From: JBEBVQ01 sp037190845 | Lineage (GTDB): Bacteria; Bacteroidota; Bacteroidia; Chitinophagales; Chitinophagaceae | Length of the DNA stretch: 64,000 nt | Assembly: GCA_037190845.1 (NCBI GenBank) | Contig: JBBCJI010000001.1 | Coordinates: forward strand, 248,001-312,000 | Direction of reading: 5' to 3' | Shown: piece by piece, positions 28,231 through 36,915 of the stretch | Layout of the letters: every line of letters begins with the position of its first letter | Position numbering within the stretch: the stretch's first letter is position 1 | Program-made: the position numbers and the translations under genes | The notes under the pieces: generated by a model | Databases searched by the model: none | What the model was told of the DNA's origin: nothing | What the model saw: only the letters and a program-made list of their open reading frames with translations

Positions 28231-28325
28231 GCCCCCAGGATCACTATTTGCCCTGCTGCCACAAAATGTAAGTTTGCATTGATAAAACCTATGGCCAACG
28301 GATAAGTTTGGGATCTTCATATTTA

Positions 28326-28589
28326 CTACCGGACGGTCTTGCTATACCAACGATTCAATACCAAAATGCAGCAATTAACCAGCAGTGAAAATGCATTAGT
28401 GACGATAATGGGCCAGTCATTTTTCATGCATCCGTAAATGATCCATAAGATAAGACCGACCAGCAGGCACATTAACATCACAACGGATATATCCTGGCTG
28501 CTCTTCTCTCTGAGCATTTTTATCAACTGGGGTAAAAGAGAGATACCGGTGCATATGCCGGCTGCTATTCCTATGATTTGACTACCCAT
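28326..28589 (-). CDS. SemiSWEET-type PQ-loop sugar transporter
   Basis: 87 aa, three membrane helices, with the PQ motif in GISLLPQLIKM and the second-helix pattern LVGLILWIIYGCMKNDWPII. This is the size and motif set of bacterial SemiSWEETs, which dimerise to move mono- or disaccharides down their gradient. The ATG at 28589 is the only reasonable start. Confidence 0.85.
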   Translation of the reverse strand: MGSQIIGIAAGICTGISLLPQLIKMLREKSSQDISVVMLMCLLVGLILWIIYGCMKNDWPIIVTNAFSLLVNCCILVLNRWYSKTVR

Positions 28590-28699
28590 TTGAAACTGCT
28601 GCTTATAACCGGGTTTCGACCTGGCAATATTAAAAAGCAGCCAGTTTGCTTTACATACCTGAAAGGAAAAAACTATGCCAGTGTCCGGCGTATATTATT

Positions 28700-29070
28700 T
28701 TAGGCAATGTCCCGGATAAAGGGAGCAAAGAACAACAGTGTCGCCTGAAAAGAATAAATGAGACCGTGGTTATGCGGTTTCGACCTCATCCCCACAGGAA
28801 CGGTGTCATCCCGACGAGGGAGGGATCCCACACAATACCGGACAATCCTGCATTATGTGAGATCCTTCACTCCGCTACGCTGCGTTCTGGATGACGTAGT
28901 GGATAGATCATACAACCGTCATTCTTATCATTGTTTTGGGACACCCAAATGAAGACTCGCAATGACGGGTAAGCATGAAGCATTGCGCCAGCCATGATAC
29001 ATGCCACTACCTGCCATGCAGACTGTTCCCTCCCCCTTAAACCACTCCCTTTATCCGGGACATTACCTAA
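28700..29070. mobile_element. MITE-like element with 26-bp terminal inverted repeats
   Basis: The ends TTAGGCAATGTCCCGGATAA... (28700-28725) and its inverted copy (29045-29070) match at 25 of 26 positions. The 371-bp interior has no convincing ORF and contains a long palindrome at 28804-28895 (GTCATCC ... GGATGAC) of a type found twice more in the window. The rest of the gap 28590-29336 shows no gene. Confidence 0.65.
28804..28895. repeat. Palindromic GTCATCC/GGATCC-type repeat, copy 1
   Basis: Imperfect hairpin with GTCATCC at the left end and GGATGAC at the right, inner arms GGATCCCACACAAT and ATTATGTGAGATCC. It is the same family as 63012-63102 and is related to 51843-51920. It sits inside the MITE-like element. 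Confidence 0.6.
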
Positions 29071-29336
29071 ATTTTGTCTAATGTATAAATTTCAGGAATA
29101 TACCCTTTCTTATTTCTTAAGTGCCCTTACTACCCGATGCCGGTAAACCGGGACTTTTCCATCGGTTCTGAATTTTAAAATTAAGAATTTCATCATGCTT
29201 GGGATTTTACGCATTTTGGGGAACCCGGTTAGCAATAGATGAATTTGTTCAGAAACAGTACCAGATAGCACGTGGCACAATTATAATATAAATAATTAAT
29301 GGAGACCGGAAATATGTTGCCGCTAATACGATAGGT

Positions 29337-32300
29337 ATGAAAAAAAATAATGCTCTGCAGGATAAAGAAGCTGCCCGCCTTAGAGCACTGGAAAGTTATG
29401 AAATCCTGAATACCCTGACAGAGGAGGAATTTGACCGTATCACCGAACTTGCTTCACTGATCTGTAAAACTCCGATATCGTTGATCACGTTACTGGACGA
29501 GCGCCGGCAATGGTTCAAATCAAAAGTTGGGGTTGACATCTCCGAGACCCGCAGAGAGCTGGCCTTTTGCGAATACACGATCCAGGGCGAGGCACTTTTT
29601 GAAGTTCCGGATGCGACGAAGGATACAAGGTTTAAGGATAATGAGCTGGTTACGGGCACGCCCGATATACGCTTCTATGCGGGATTTCCGCTGACTGATC
29701 CCGATGGGTTTAACCTGGGCACGCTGTGCGTTATTGACCGTAAAGCACGGGAGCTCGATGCCGACCAAAAAAGAGCGCTTCAGTTACTGGCCAAAGAAGT
29801 AATGACGCTGATCATAGAAAGGCGGCAAAAAGAAGAACTCAGGAATTTTGAAAAGCTGTTTAAACTGTCTCCTGCGCTGATCTGCGTAGCCGGAACCGAA
29901 GGTTATTTTAAAAAGGTCAATCCTGCGCTTAAGGAGATGCTCGGGTTGTCTCCCGCTGAGCTTTATGCGACTTCGTTTTATGAGATCATCCATCCGGATG
30001 ATCTGGCTGCCACGAAGATGGAAGTGGAACGTATCAAATCCGGTGAGACCATACTGAATTTTACCATCCGCGTTAAAGCGGCCGGTAACAGCTACCGGTA
30101 TGTGCAATGGGTGGCCAGTCCGGAACCAGATACCAATAACATTTTTGCGGTAGGAAGGGATATTGATGAAATAAAAAAGATGCAGATGGAAAATAACCGG
30201 GCAAGAGCGGTACTGTCGGCATTTGTAGCGCATACACCGGCTGCCGTAGCTATGCTGGATAATGATATGCGGTACATTACTGCAAGTAATCAGTGGATCG
30301 AAGAATACGGATTACAACAGACATTTGAGGTCGGTCAGTCGTACTACACTTCTTTCCCCTTTATCAGCGAAGAAGGGAGGGTCCGACACCAACGGGTGCT
30401 GTCCGGGGCTGTAGAGTCTGTTGACGAACAGCTTGTTTTTATTCCCGGGTTTTCTTCAGAAAAATACCTTGCATGGGAAATGCGGCCCTGGACGGAATTT
30501 GACGGCAGCATAGGCGGGATGATGATCTACACAAAAAACATCACGTCAATGATCGCTCAGCGTGAAGAATTAAAACGCGCAAAACTGCAGGCGGAGCAAG
30601 CCAGTCTTGCCAAATCCGAATTTCTGGCCAATATGAGCCACGAGATCCGGACCCCGCTTAACGGCGTTATCGGTTTTACAGACCTGGTTCTTAAAACGCA
30701 TCTTTCCCCGACACAACAACAATATCTCACGATCGTCCACCAGTCAGCGGCAGCGTTACTAAGCATTATCAATGACATCCTTGATTTCTCTAAAATAGAA
30801 GCGGGAAAACTGGAGCTGGACATCGAGCAGTGCGACCTATACGAAATAAGCGCGCAGGTGGCCGACATCATAAGCTACCAGGTACAGCATAAAGGCCTGG
30901 AAATGCTGCTGTTTCTGACACCCGGGCTCCCCAGGTTCATCTGGAGCGACTCGGTGCGACTTAAGCAGATCATCATCAATTTACTGTCTAATGCAGCCAA
31001 GTTTACCGAAAAAGGAGAAATCGAACTTAAAATAGAACTGCTGAATGAGGAAAACGGATATGCGACACTCCGCTTTGCCGTAAGAGACACGGGTATCGGG
31101 ATTCACGATCATAAACAGCAGAAGATATTTGAAGCTTTTTCCCAGGAGGACAACTCAACCACAAAAAAATACGGGGGTACAGGGCTTGGCCTGACCATCT
31201 CCAATAAATTGCTTGGCTTAATGAACAGCCGGCTGGAGTTAACAAGCGCCCCGGGTAAAGGCAGCACATTTTATTTTGACATCCACGTAAGAGCTGCTCA
31301 GGGAGCGCCGATCGCGTGGGAGGGTATGGATCACCTCAGGCACGTGCTGATCGTAGACGACAACGAGCACAACAGAGAGATACTGAAACAGATGCTGCTG
31401 CTGAAAAACATCCGGAGCACTGCTGCAATAAACGGTTTCGAAGCGCTGCAGCTCCTCGGTTCGGGCAAGACATTTGATGTGATCCTGATGGACTACCATA
31501 TGCCTTTTATGAACGGTGTGGAGACCATACGCAAGATCAGGGAAAGCTTTTTATTTACACCGGAAGAGCTTCCCGTCGTTTTGCTTTCCAGCTCTTCTGA
31601 TGACGAAAAGATCATCCAGGAAGGCGAAAAGCTTAATATAAGTCACCGTTTGATGAAGCCTGTGAAAATACAGGATTTCTATGCAGCCTTATCCCATATT
31701 TTCAAGAAAGATACGCCATCTGCTGTTCCGTCATCTTTTGAAAGGATGATCAGCAATTCGGGCGAGGCGACCGTGCTCATTGCCGAGGACAATGCCGTAA
31801 ATATGCTGTTGGCCGTTACGATCCTGAAACGTATTGCTCCTCATGCCACCATCATTGAAGCCACGAACGGAAAAGCAGCGTTGGCATATTGCAAAAAGAA
31901 ATTGCCGGATCTCATCCTGATGGACATCCAGATGCCGGAGATGAATGGCTATGAAGCTACGAAAGCGATCAGGGCGCTTGATGGTGCAGCAGGAATCCCC
32001 ATTATTGCCTTAACGGCCGGTAATCTGAGAAGCGAAAAGGAGAAAAGCCTGGCGAGTGGTATGAATGATTTCCTTGTAAAGCCGATTATAGAAGATACGC
32101 TGTCGGATATTTTTAAAAAATGGTTATCAGAAGTCCCTGATCTTACCGGGGAGCCGGATTTAGCGGAAAAAGCGAACAGGAACCTGCATTATGACGAATC
32201 CGTGCTGAAAAAATACATCGGTGACGATAAGCATATTTTACAGGAGGCAATCCTCCTTATCCGGGATGAGCTCAGGAACGTTACAGCATCGCTCAGGGAA

Positions 32301-32510
32301 CACATCTCTGCGGGAAACCTCCTTTCGGTTAACCAGTTGGGACATAGATTATACGGCACGGCTTCCTCTGCGGGTCTGACCCGTGTCGCCCGGATTGCCC
32401 GGAGACTTGAGTTTCAACAGGCATTCCAGTCAGACATGCTGCATAATTTGCAGGATGAACTGGAAAAAGAAGTGGATATCACGCTGTCTTTAATGAATCC
32501 GGAAGCGTAA
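29337..32510 (+). CDS. Hybrid sensor kinase: GAF-PAS-PAS-HisKA-HATPase-REC-REC-HPt
   Basis: 1057 aa, cytosolic (no membrane helix). Order: GAF about 20-160; two PAS domains about 165-285 and 290-410; HisKA with MSHEIRTPLNGVIGF (His near 434); HATPase with NLLSNAAKF and GTGLGLTI; receiver 1 (LMDYHMP) about 675-790; receiver 2 (LMDIQMPEMNG) about 810-935; and a C-terminal HPt domain with HRLYGTASSAG. All phosphorelay residues are present, so phosphate can pass internally from His to Asp to His and then to an unlinked regulator. No output gene is adjacent. Confidence 0.94.
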   Translation: MKKNNALQDKEAARLRALESYEILNTLTEEEFDRITELASLICKTPISLITLLDERRQWFKSKVGVDISETRRELAFCEYTIQGEALFEVPDATKDTRFKDNELVTGTPDIRFYAGFPLTDPDGFNLGTLCVIDRKARELDADQKRALQLLAKEVMTLIIERRQKEELRNFEKLFKLSPALICVAGTEGYFKKVNPALKEMLGLSPAELYATSFYEIIHPDDLAATKMEVERIKSGETILNFTIRVKAAGNSYRYVQWVASPEPDTNNIFAVGRDIDEIKKMQMENNRARAVLSAFVAHTPAAVAMLDNDMRYITASNQWIEEYGLQQTFEVGQSYYTSFPFISEEGRVRHQRVLSGAVESVDEQLVFIPGFSSEKYLAWEMRPWTEFDGSIGGMMIYTKNITSMIAQREELKRAKLQAEQASLAKSEFLANMSHEIRTPLNGVIGFTDLVLKTHLSPTQQQYLTIVHQSAAALLSIINDILDFSKIEAGKLELDIEQCDLYEISAQVADIISYQVQHKGLEMLLFLTPGLPRFIWSDSVRLKQIIINLLSNAAKFTEKGEIELKIELLNEENGYATLRFAVRDTGIGIHDHKQQKIFEAFSQEDNSTTKKYGGTGLGLTISNKLLGLMNSRLELTSAPGKGSTFYFDIHVRAAQGAPIAWEGMDHLRHVLIVDDNEHNREILKQMLLLKNIRSTAAINGFEALQLLGSGKTFDVILMDYHMPFMNGVETIRKIRESFLFTPEELPVVLLSSSSDDEKIIQEGEKLNISHRLMKPVKIQDFYAALSHIFKKDTPSAVPSSFERMISNSGEATVLIAEDNAVNMLLAVTILKRIAPHATIIEATNGKAALAYCKKKLPDLILMDIQMPEMNGYEATKAIRALDGAAGIPIIALTAGNLRSEKEKSLASGMNDFLVKPIIEDTLSDIFKKWLSEVPDLTGEPDLAEKANRNLHYDESVLKKYIGDDKHILQEAILLIRDELRNVTASLREHISAGNLLSVNQLGHRLYGTASSAGLTRVARIARRLEFQQAFQSDMLHNLQDELEKEVDITLSLMNPEA

Positions 32511-33409
32511 ACGTTGTCCGGACCGAAGCTTTATTTTCCCGATGTTGAAAGTAGGCTGAATCAACGGGCTTTGGGCGGTCATCTAAGCTGAAAGTAGCTT
32601 CCGCAATGCAGGCCATTACTTCATAACTTCCCAGCAGGTTCATACGTGTTTTTGGAGGTGTGGCAGGGTTTACCAGGACCGCATCCAGCACACACCAGCG
32701 TTCTTTGAGGCTTTCTGACCGGCGGTATTTCCGGGCAAAAGAACTTATTACCGCACCGCTTCCGGCGACTGTACTGGCATCCCTGCAGGCAATTGTACCG
32801 GAGGCCGAAGGCTTTCCGGTGTCAGTCGCAGATACAGTTGCAGCCTGGCTGCAATGAGCGGCTTGAAATAACTCCCGAACCGCAGTAATCGTCCGCGGCG
32901 GCTGCCCTCGCTGTACTCGTTTTCTGTGCTGCTTTGTGTAACAGAAGGGGAATGTGCAAAAGTGTTTGTTTTGTTTTCCTTTTCTGCTTTTGTGCTTGTT
33001 GCATACCATTTGTTTTGTCTGCGGGTGATGATTCGCAGGGATGAAAAAATGAGCGACTCCCGGTCAGAGGCAGGTATCGCTGCCAGTAAATGAACCCAGA
33101 TTGAGCTGTGACGGTTTCTGCTAAAAGCCTCAGAATAGAAATGCGCGGCGCCCAACTTATCATAATTGAGGCCAAAAGAAAGCCCTACACACGAATAAGT
33201 GGACCCACGCATGTGGCGGGCAACCTGGCTTATCCTCTCGTGTGTATGAAATCTCTTAGGTTTCAATTATGAGATTCAAAGCGATTGCTGCCAATGATAT
33301 ACCGAAAGGTCGCGTTATGATTAACAACCCGAAATTAGATCATTAAAATGTTTTCTGTTGGCATCACCAGAGTTTGGAAAGGTTTGTTTTTTTCCGATTC
33401 AGTGAAGTT
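32511..33409. other. Gap without a confident gene, possible decayed minus-strand gene
   Basis: Several overlapping minus-strand frames of 117-176 codons are open here but none has recognisable motifs, and coherence seems to switch between two frames near 32800 (one upstream part 32760-33266, one downstream part to 32479 that would run into the kinase gene). A frameshifted relic is possible; I cannot identify it. Confidence 0.3.
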
Positions 33410-34501
33410 CTACAAAACTGAACATGATAACTGGAAGCCCCCCCAATAATGATAGCGTTTCAAGGAAAGATTATGCTCAGGGCTTCTGCCGGAGAGATAT
33501 ACAAGTAAGTTCACGGCCCTTCGACCTCCAGAAAATGTTGCAGTACCGCCGATTCCTGCAAATCCCTCCATCACGACCTTGCGCATCTCGCCAAAGCTGA
33601 GGTCGTGATAGTTGTCCCTAAACTGGCCCATTAGCATGGCATTGTAGAGCACAAGGTTTGGGCGGAACGATGACAACAGGTAAAATTCCGGCTGCAAACG
33701 CGTTGGGGCAGGTTTATTTCTTTTATTAGCATGCCCTAACTGGTAAGCGTCATACGACGCCCATCGATCCCTGTCTAACCATCCCACTTTAAATGCGACA
33801 CTTCCGCTTGCACCTGTGTAATAACCAAGCCTTATTTCCCTTGAAAGAATAGCCTGAGCCAGGATGGGATGGGTATTGGACCGGGGATTACTTATGAGGT
33901 CGAACAGATAATCAACTTTATTGGAAACAAGGATAGCAGGCTCAAAGTTATTTGATATTTGATACTTCCATCCATACGGGATCTCCCTTGTCGAGCCAAA
34001 CATGTGTTTCTCATGTATCAATGTCTGAACAGCTCTTGCTACATGCAATCCCATCGCACCCAACACCAACTGATTCGTAATCACCTTTCTGTCACTTATA
34101 ATCTGATGCTTAGCGCTTAAGAAAAGTAATGAGGCAAAAGGCCGGTCATTGACAATATAGTACAAGGAATCAGCAACATTTTCGCCCAGATACCTTGGTG
34201 TAAATCCGGTCGCGCCTATCTGTATAATTGCATTTTCCTTCTGATCTTCCTTATCAAGGTGATACATTACCCTTGATAATAATCTTGCCGGCCAAAAGAA
34301 AGATGATTTAGCCAATTTGCTGTCTGAGAAAAAGAGGCCTGCCCCCATCGTATAATTCCTGTCTTCATTAGGCATGCCAATCAAGGTCAGCAATATATCC
34401 TGATCTGCTACCAGACCTGCGGTCCAGCTATCGCTGGTCTGTGCTCCGGCGTGCAGAAGAAAACATAATTGAAGACAGCTAATCAGGATATACCTTTTCA
34501 T
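33410..34501 (-). CDS. LpxR-like (DUF2219) outer-membrane lipid A deacylase family protein
   Basis: 363 aa with signal peptide (ends HAGAQ). The family pattern is visible: EDRNYTMGAGLFFS (usual D-R-x-Y-T-x-G), GATGFTPRYLGE, NDRPFASLLFLSAKH (usual DRPYAG), then GAMGLHVA and PYGWKYQISNN. The C-terminal half alternates as barrel strands. LpxR removes the 3'-acyloxyacyl chain of lipid A in enterobacteria; activity here is inferred only, since not all catalytic positions can be aligned by eye. It lies 16 bp after the alpha/beta hydrolase gene, same strand. Confidence 0.72.
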   Translation of the reverse strand: MKRYILISCLQLCFLLHAGAQTSDSWTAGLVADQDILLTLIGMPNEDRNYTMGAGLFFSDSKLAKSSFFWPARLLSRVMYHLDKEDQKENAIIQIGATGFTPRYLGENVADSLYYIVNDRPFASLLFLSAKHQIISDRKVITNQLVLGAMGLHVARAVQTLIHEKHMFGSTREIPYGWKYQISNNFEPAILVSNKVDYLFDLISNPRSNTHPILAQAILSREIRLGYYTGASGSVAFKVGWLDRDRWASYDAYQLGHANKRNKPAPTRLQPEFYLLSSFRPNLVLYNAMLMGQFRDNYHDLSFGEMRKVVMEGFAGIGGTATFSGGRRAVNLLVYLSGRSPEHNLSLKRYHYWGGFQLSCSVL

Positions 34502-34517
34502 GTTTAATATCCGGGTA

Positions 34518-36053
34518 TTAACTGTTGAACAGATGTGTAATGCTTTCCCTTATCGAATTTGCAAGTTGATGTTCACCGTCATTATCAAAGTCGCCGTGGT
34601 CTATTGACTGACCACGATACCCAAGCGGGGCATCAGACGATGTGCGGGTCAGGACAAGGCGGTTATTATTTGGTCCGCCCTCATTTAGAAATTCGTGTAT
34701 TTCGTTAAGCACCTCATATTTGTGATATGGCGCCTGTTTCTTTATGTGTTGCTCCAATCCCAATAGAAGTGTGTCACCTTTAATATCAGCATCAGAATAT
34801 TTGTCGCCATCTTCACACAGGCCTGACACAAGGTATAAAAGAGACATCGGGTATAAAACGCCCCTAGTATCATACCGTATTATTGGTAATACCCTATCCT
34901 TTTCCTCTCGCTCCTGCTTCATTGTAAACATTCTAAAACGGTTATACCTGTCCGGCATATTCATGACAGTAGCGTGGAATAAGGAACATTTACAGGCCGG
35001 TGCGAGAAATATCACGTTGTTGAACCGTATGTCCGCATATTTTGTTTTTTCCAGTTTTAGCAGCTCAAACAGTTCACAAATCACTATAGACCCGGCACTA
35101 TGTGCAACAATTTCAATCGAAACGTTACTCCCCAACTCCTTCACTTCCTTTACGTATTTAACTAATTCATCCAGGAAGTATCTGCCGCAATGTCGATCAT
35201 CTTCTTTTAGCTTATCATTAGGACGCCACATCAAATCTGCTTGCTTTTTCATTTGATTCCACAGGCCAATAGCTGTGTTACCTAAGCTGATTCCGGTAAA
35301 CTTGAGTTCTCTGTAGACTTCCTCCATTATTGTTCCGCGAACACCATGATTTCTTTTATTGGCAAGCCGGTAAATGCATCGAGCAGCAACTTTAATTGCA
35401 GCAACCACTACATTAAGCGAAATACCAGCTTTGTCCGATTGCATCATAGAATACTCTTCAGTATATAAACTGAGTCTTTCATCTTCGGAAAGGGAGCTTG
35501 ATAAATCATCTTGAATTTCCTCCAGCGAACTGTCCCCGAATTCTACTGCAGCTGTAGCTATAATAGCCTTTTCATTTTTTTCCTGAAAAGCGCCGTCTAT
35601 TTTAGTATTCAGATCTTCAGCTGATTTCACATCTTTCAGATCGTCAACGCCCAGTCTCTTCATGATGATTTTTAGTACCCGATAAAAAATTGTCAAAAAA
35701 TCAGGATTTCTAAAGGCATCTTTAACATGTTCTATTAACGACGAAACAGGCCCAGTCTCCCAAACAAACGATACGGGGTGTACATTATTAATACCATTAT
35801 AAAACTTATAAAAGCGTTCAGCCGCATTGTAACCTCGCCCTTCTCCCACCAAACCTCCGTGAAAAAAAAGAGCAATATGATAAATGTTGTTCGCTCTGAA
35901 ATACTCGAACATGTTATCTACGTCTTTATAGGAGGTGCTAAACTTGCTCATCTCTGGGCCGAAACCTAACGGTTGGTATTCTCTGAATGTCCCTTTAGGA
36001 TTTACATTGATGAAGTTTTTTTTGTCAAGGGTAATATCGATTGTATTTGCCAT
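34518..36053 (-). CDS. Alpha/beta-hydrolase-like protein of unknown specificity
   Basis: 511 aa, no signal peptide. An early strand-loop IYHIALFFHGGLVGEGRG supplies an HGG oxyanion-type motif, and IEIVAHSAGSIVICELF carries the nucleophile elbow (AHSAG, GxSxG-like). A late HGDFDNDGEHQL segment could supply the catalytic His/Asp or bind metal. The roughly 200 residues between the first motif and the nucleophile form an unusual helical insert. It is the first gene of a pair with the LpxR-like protein, which suggests a lipid-related substrate, but that is inference. Confidence 0.65.
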   Translation of the reverse strand: MANTIDITLDKKNFINVNPKGTFREYQPLGFGPEMSKFSTSYKDVDNMFEYFRANNIYHIALFFHGGLVGEGRGYNAAERFYKFYNGINNVHPVSFVWETGPVSSLIEHVKDAFRNPDFLTIFYRVLKIIMKRLGVDDLKDVKSAEDLNTKIDGAFQEKNEKAIIATAAVEFGDSSLEEIQDDLSSSLSEDERLSLYTEEYSMMQSDKAGISLNVVVAAIKVAARCIYRLANKRNHGVRGTIMEEVYRELKFTGISLGNTAIGLWNQMKKQADLMWRPNDKLKEDDRHCGRYFLDELVKYVKEVKELGSNVSIEIVAHSAGSIVICELFELLKLEKTKYADIRFNNVIFLAPACKCSLFHATVMNMPDRYNRFRMFTMKQEREEKDRVLPIIRYDTRGVLYPMSLLYLVSGLCEDGDKYSDADIKGDTLLLGLEQHIKKQAPYHKYEVLNEIHEFLNEGGPNNNRLVLTRTSSDAPLGYRGQSIDHGDFDNDGEHQLANSIRESITHLFNS

Positions 36054-36105
36054 AGTGGTTTATAGTTATACGTTTGAAAAAACAAAATAGTAAATATTTT
36101 GGTTT

Positions 36106-36249
36106 TTACATTGCAAATGCGATGACCAAAGCAATGGAAAAAGGAATGTCTGCATCCACATAAACACCGGTAGTCTTGCTCCTGCTAATGAAGAGCACCA
36201 AAACTACAGCTGCAACTACAACAAGCATCCATTTCATTCTTCCTGACAT
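36106..36249 (-). CDS. Very small membrane protein
   Basis: 47 codons from ATG 36249: a basic start (MSGRMKW), one strong helix (MLVVVAAVVLVLFIS), then a second hydrophobic end (IPFSIALVIAFAM). It overlaps the end of the frame-broken membrane gene upstream. No family known; the composition is that of a real membrane peptide, but its expression is unproved. Confidence 0.4.
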   Translation of the reverse strand: MSGRMKWMLVVVAAVVLVLFISRSKTTGVYVDADIPFSIALVIAFAM

Positions 36250-36746
36250 TTTGCTTGCTACTACTAAAAAACATACCCTGAATAAAATACCGGTATAGTT
36301 CAAACAGTGACAACACCAACCATACCAACATGAAGCTAAACTCCTTTTTAAATGTACTTCTCTGCCGGACGATACAAAACAGATAAAGTAGTACAGCCGC
36401 AATCAGGCCGTAATGAAGCGCCAGGATCCCAGGCCAGTGTTGTATGCGGAAGATCAATCCCAACATCAGCAGCATGCCCATTGTACCTATTGCAATCCGT
36501 TCCGGGATGCTTATGCCCCGAACAATCAACGCATATTGGCTGGTAATAAACGCCAGGAGTAAAAGAGTCATGATAGAGATAACACCCATATCCGGTCCAA
36601 TCCACCACGGCAAAGCAGTACATAGCAACCCGATGGAAACACCCTAATGAAATACCTTTATACCGGAAGGCAAGCACAACGCCGACCAGCGCTGCAACAG
36701 ACAGCAAAATAAAAAAGACAATCATATAAATGGTAAGATACATCAC
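36185..36746 (-). pseudogene. Frame-broken multi-helix membrane protein
   Basis: ATG 36746 starts a coherent helix (IYMIVFFILLSVAALVGVVL) reaching FRYKGISLG. Coherent helices then continue in another frame (VSIGLLCTALPWWIG ... LMLGLIFRIQHWPG ... YGLIAAVLLYLFCIV). Removing one G from a GGG at about 36650 joins them. IFRIQHWPG recalls GldL-like and other Bacteroidota membrane proteins. The last 20 codons look out of frame too. It is probably a decayed gene or carries a sequencing error. Confidence 0.5.
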
Positions 36747-36915
36747 GCGGAGGATTATAATTTTCAGTTTTATTAATACTCCAATGTCCCAATTCTATCA
36801 TAAACAGTTACCGCAACAGGGTAACCTCCCCTTTTTTCATTTCTCTGACACCATGCATCACACCTTCACGGATGTAAAGAATGTAATAAAAATAGGTGTC
36901 GTTTTGTATATGAAT

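Noticed and set aside
32479..33266. Minus-strand ORFs of 172 and 176 codons after the hybrid kinase.
   Set aside because: They overlap one another in different frames, one runs into the kinase gene, and neither has a recognisable motif; kept only as a possible decayed gene.
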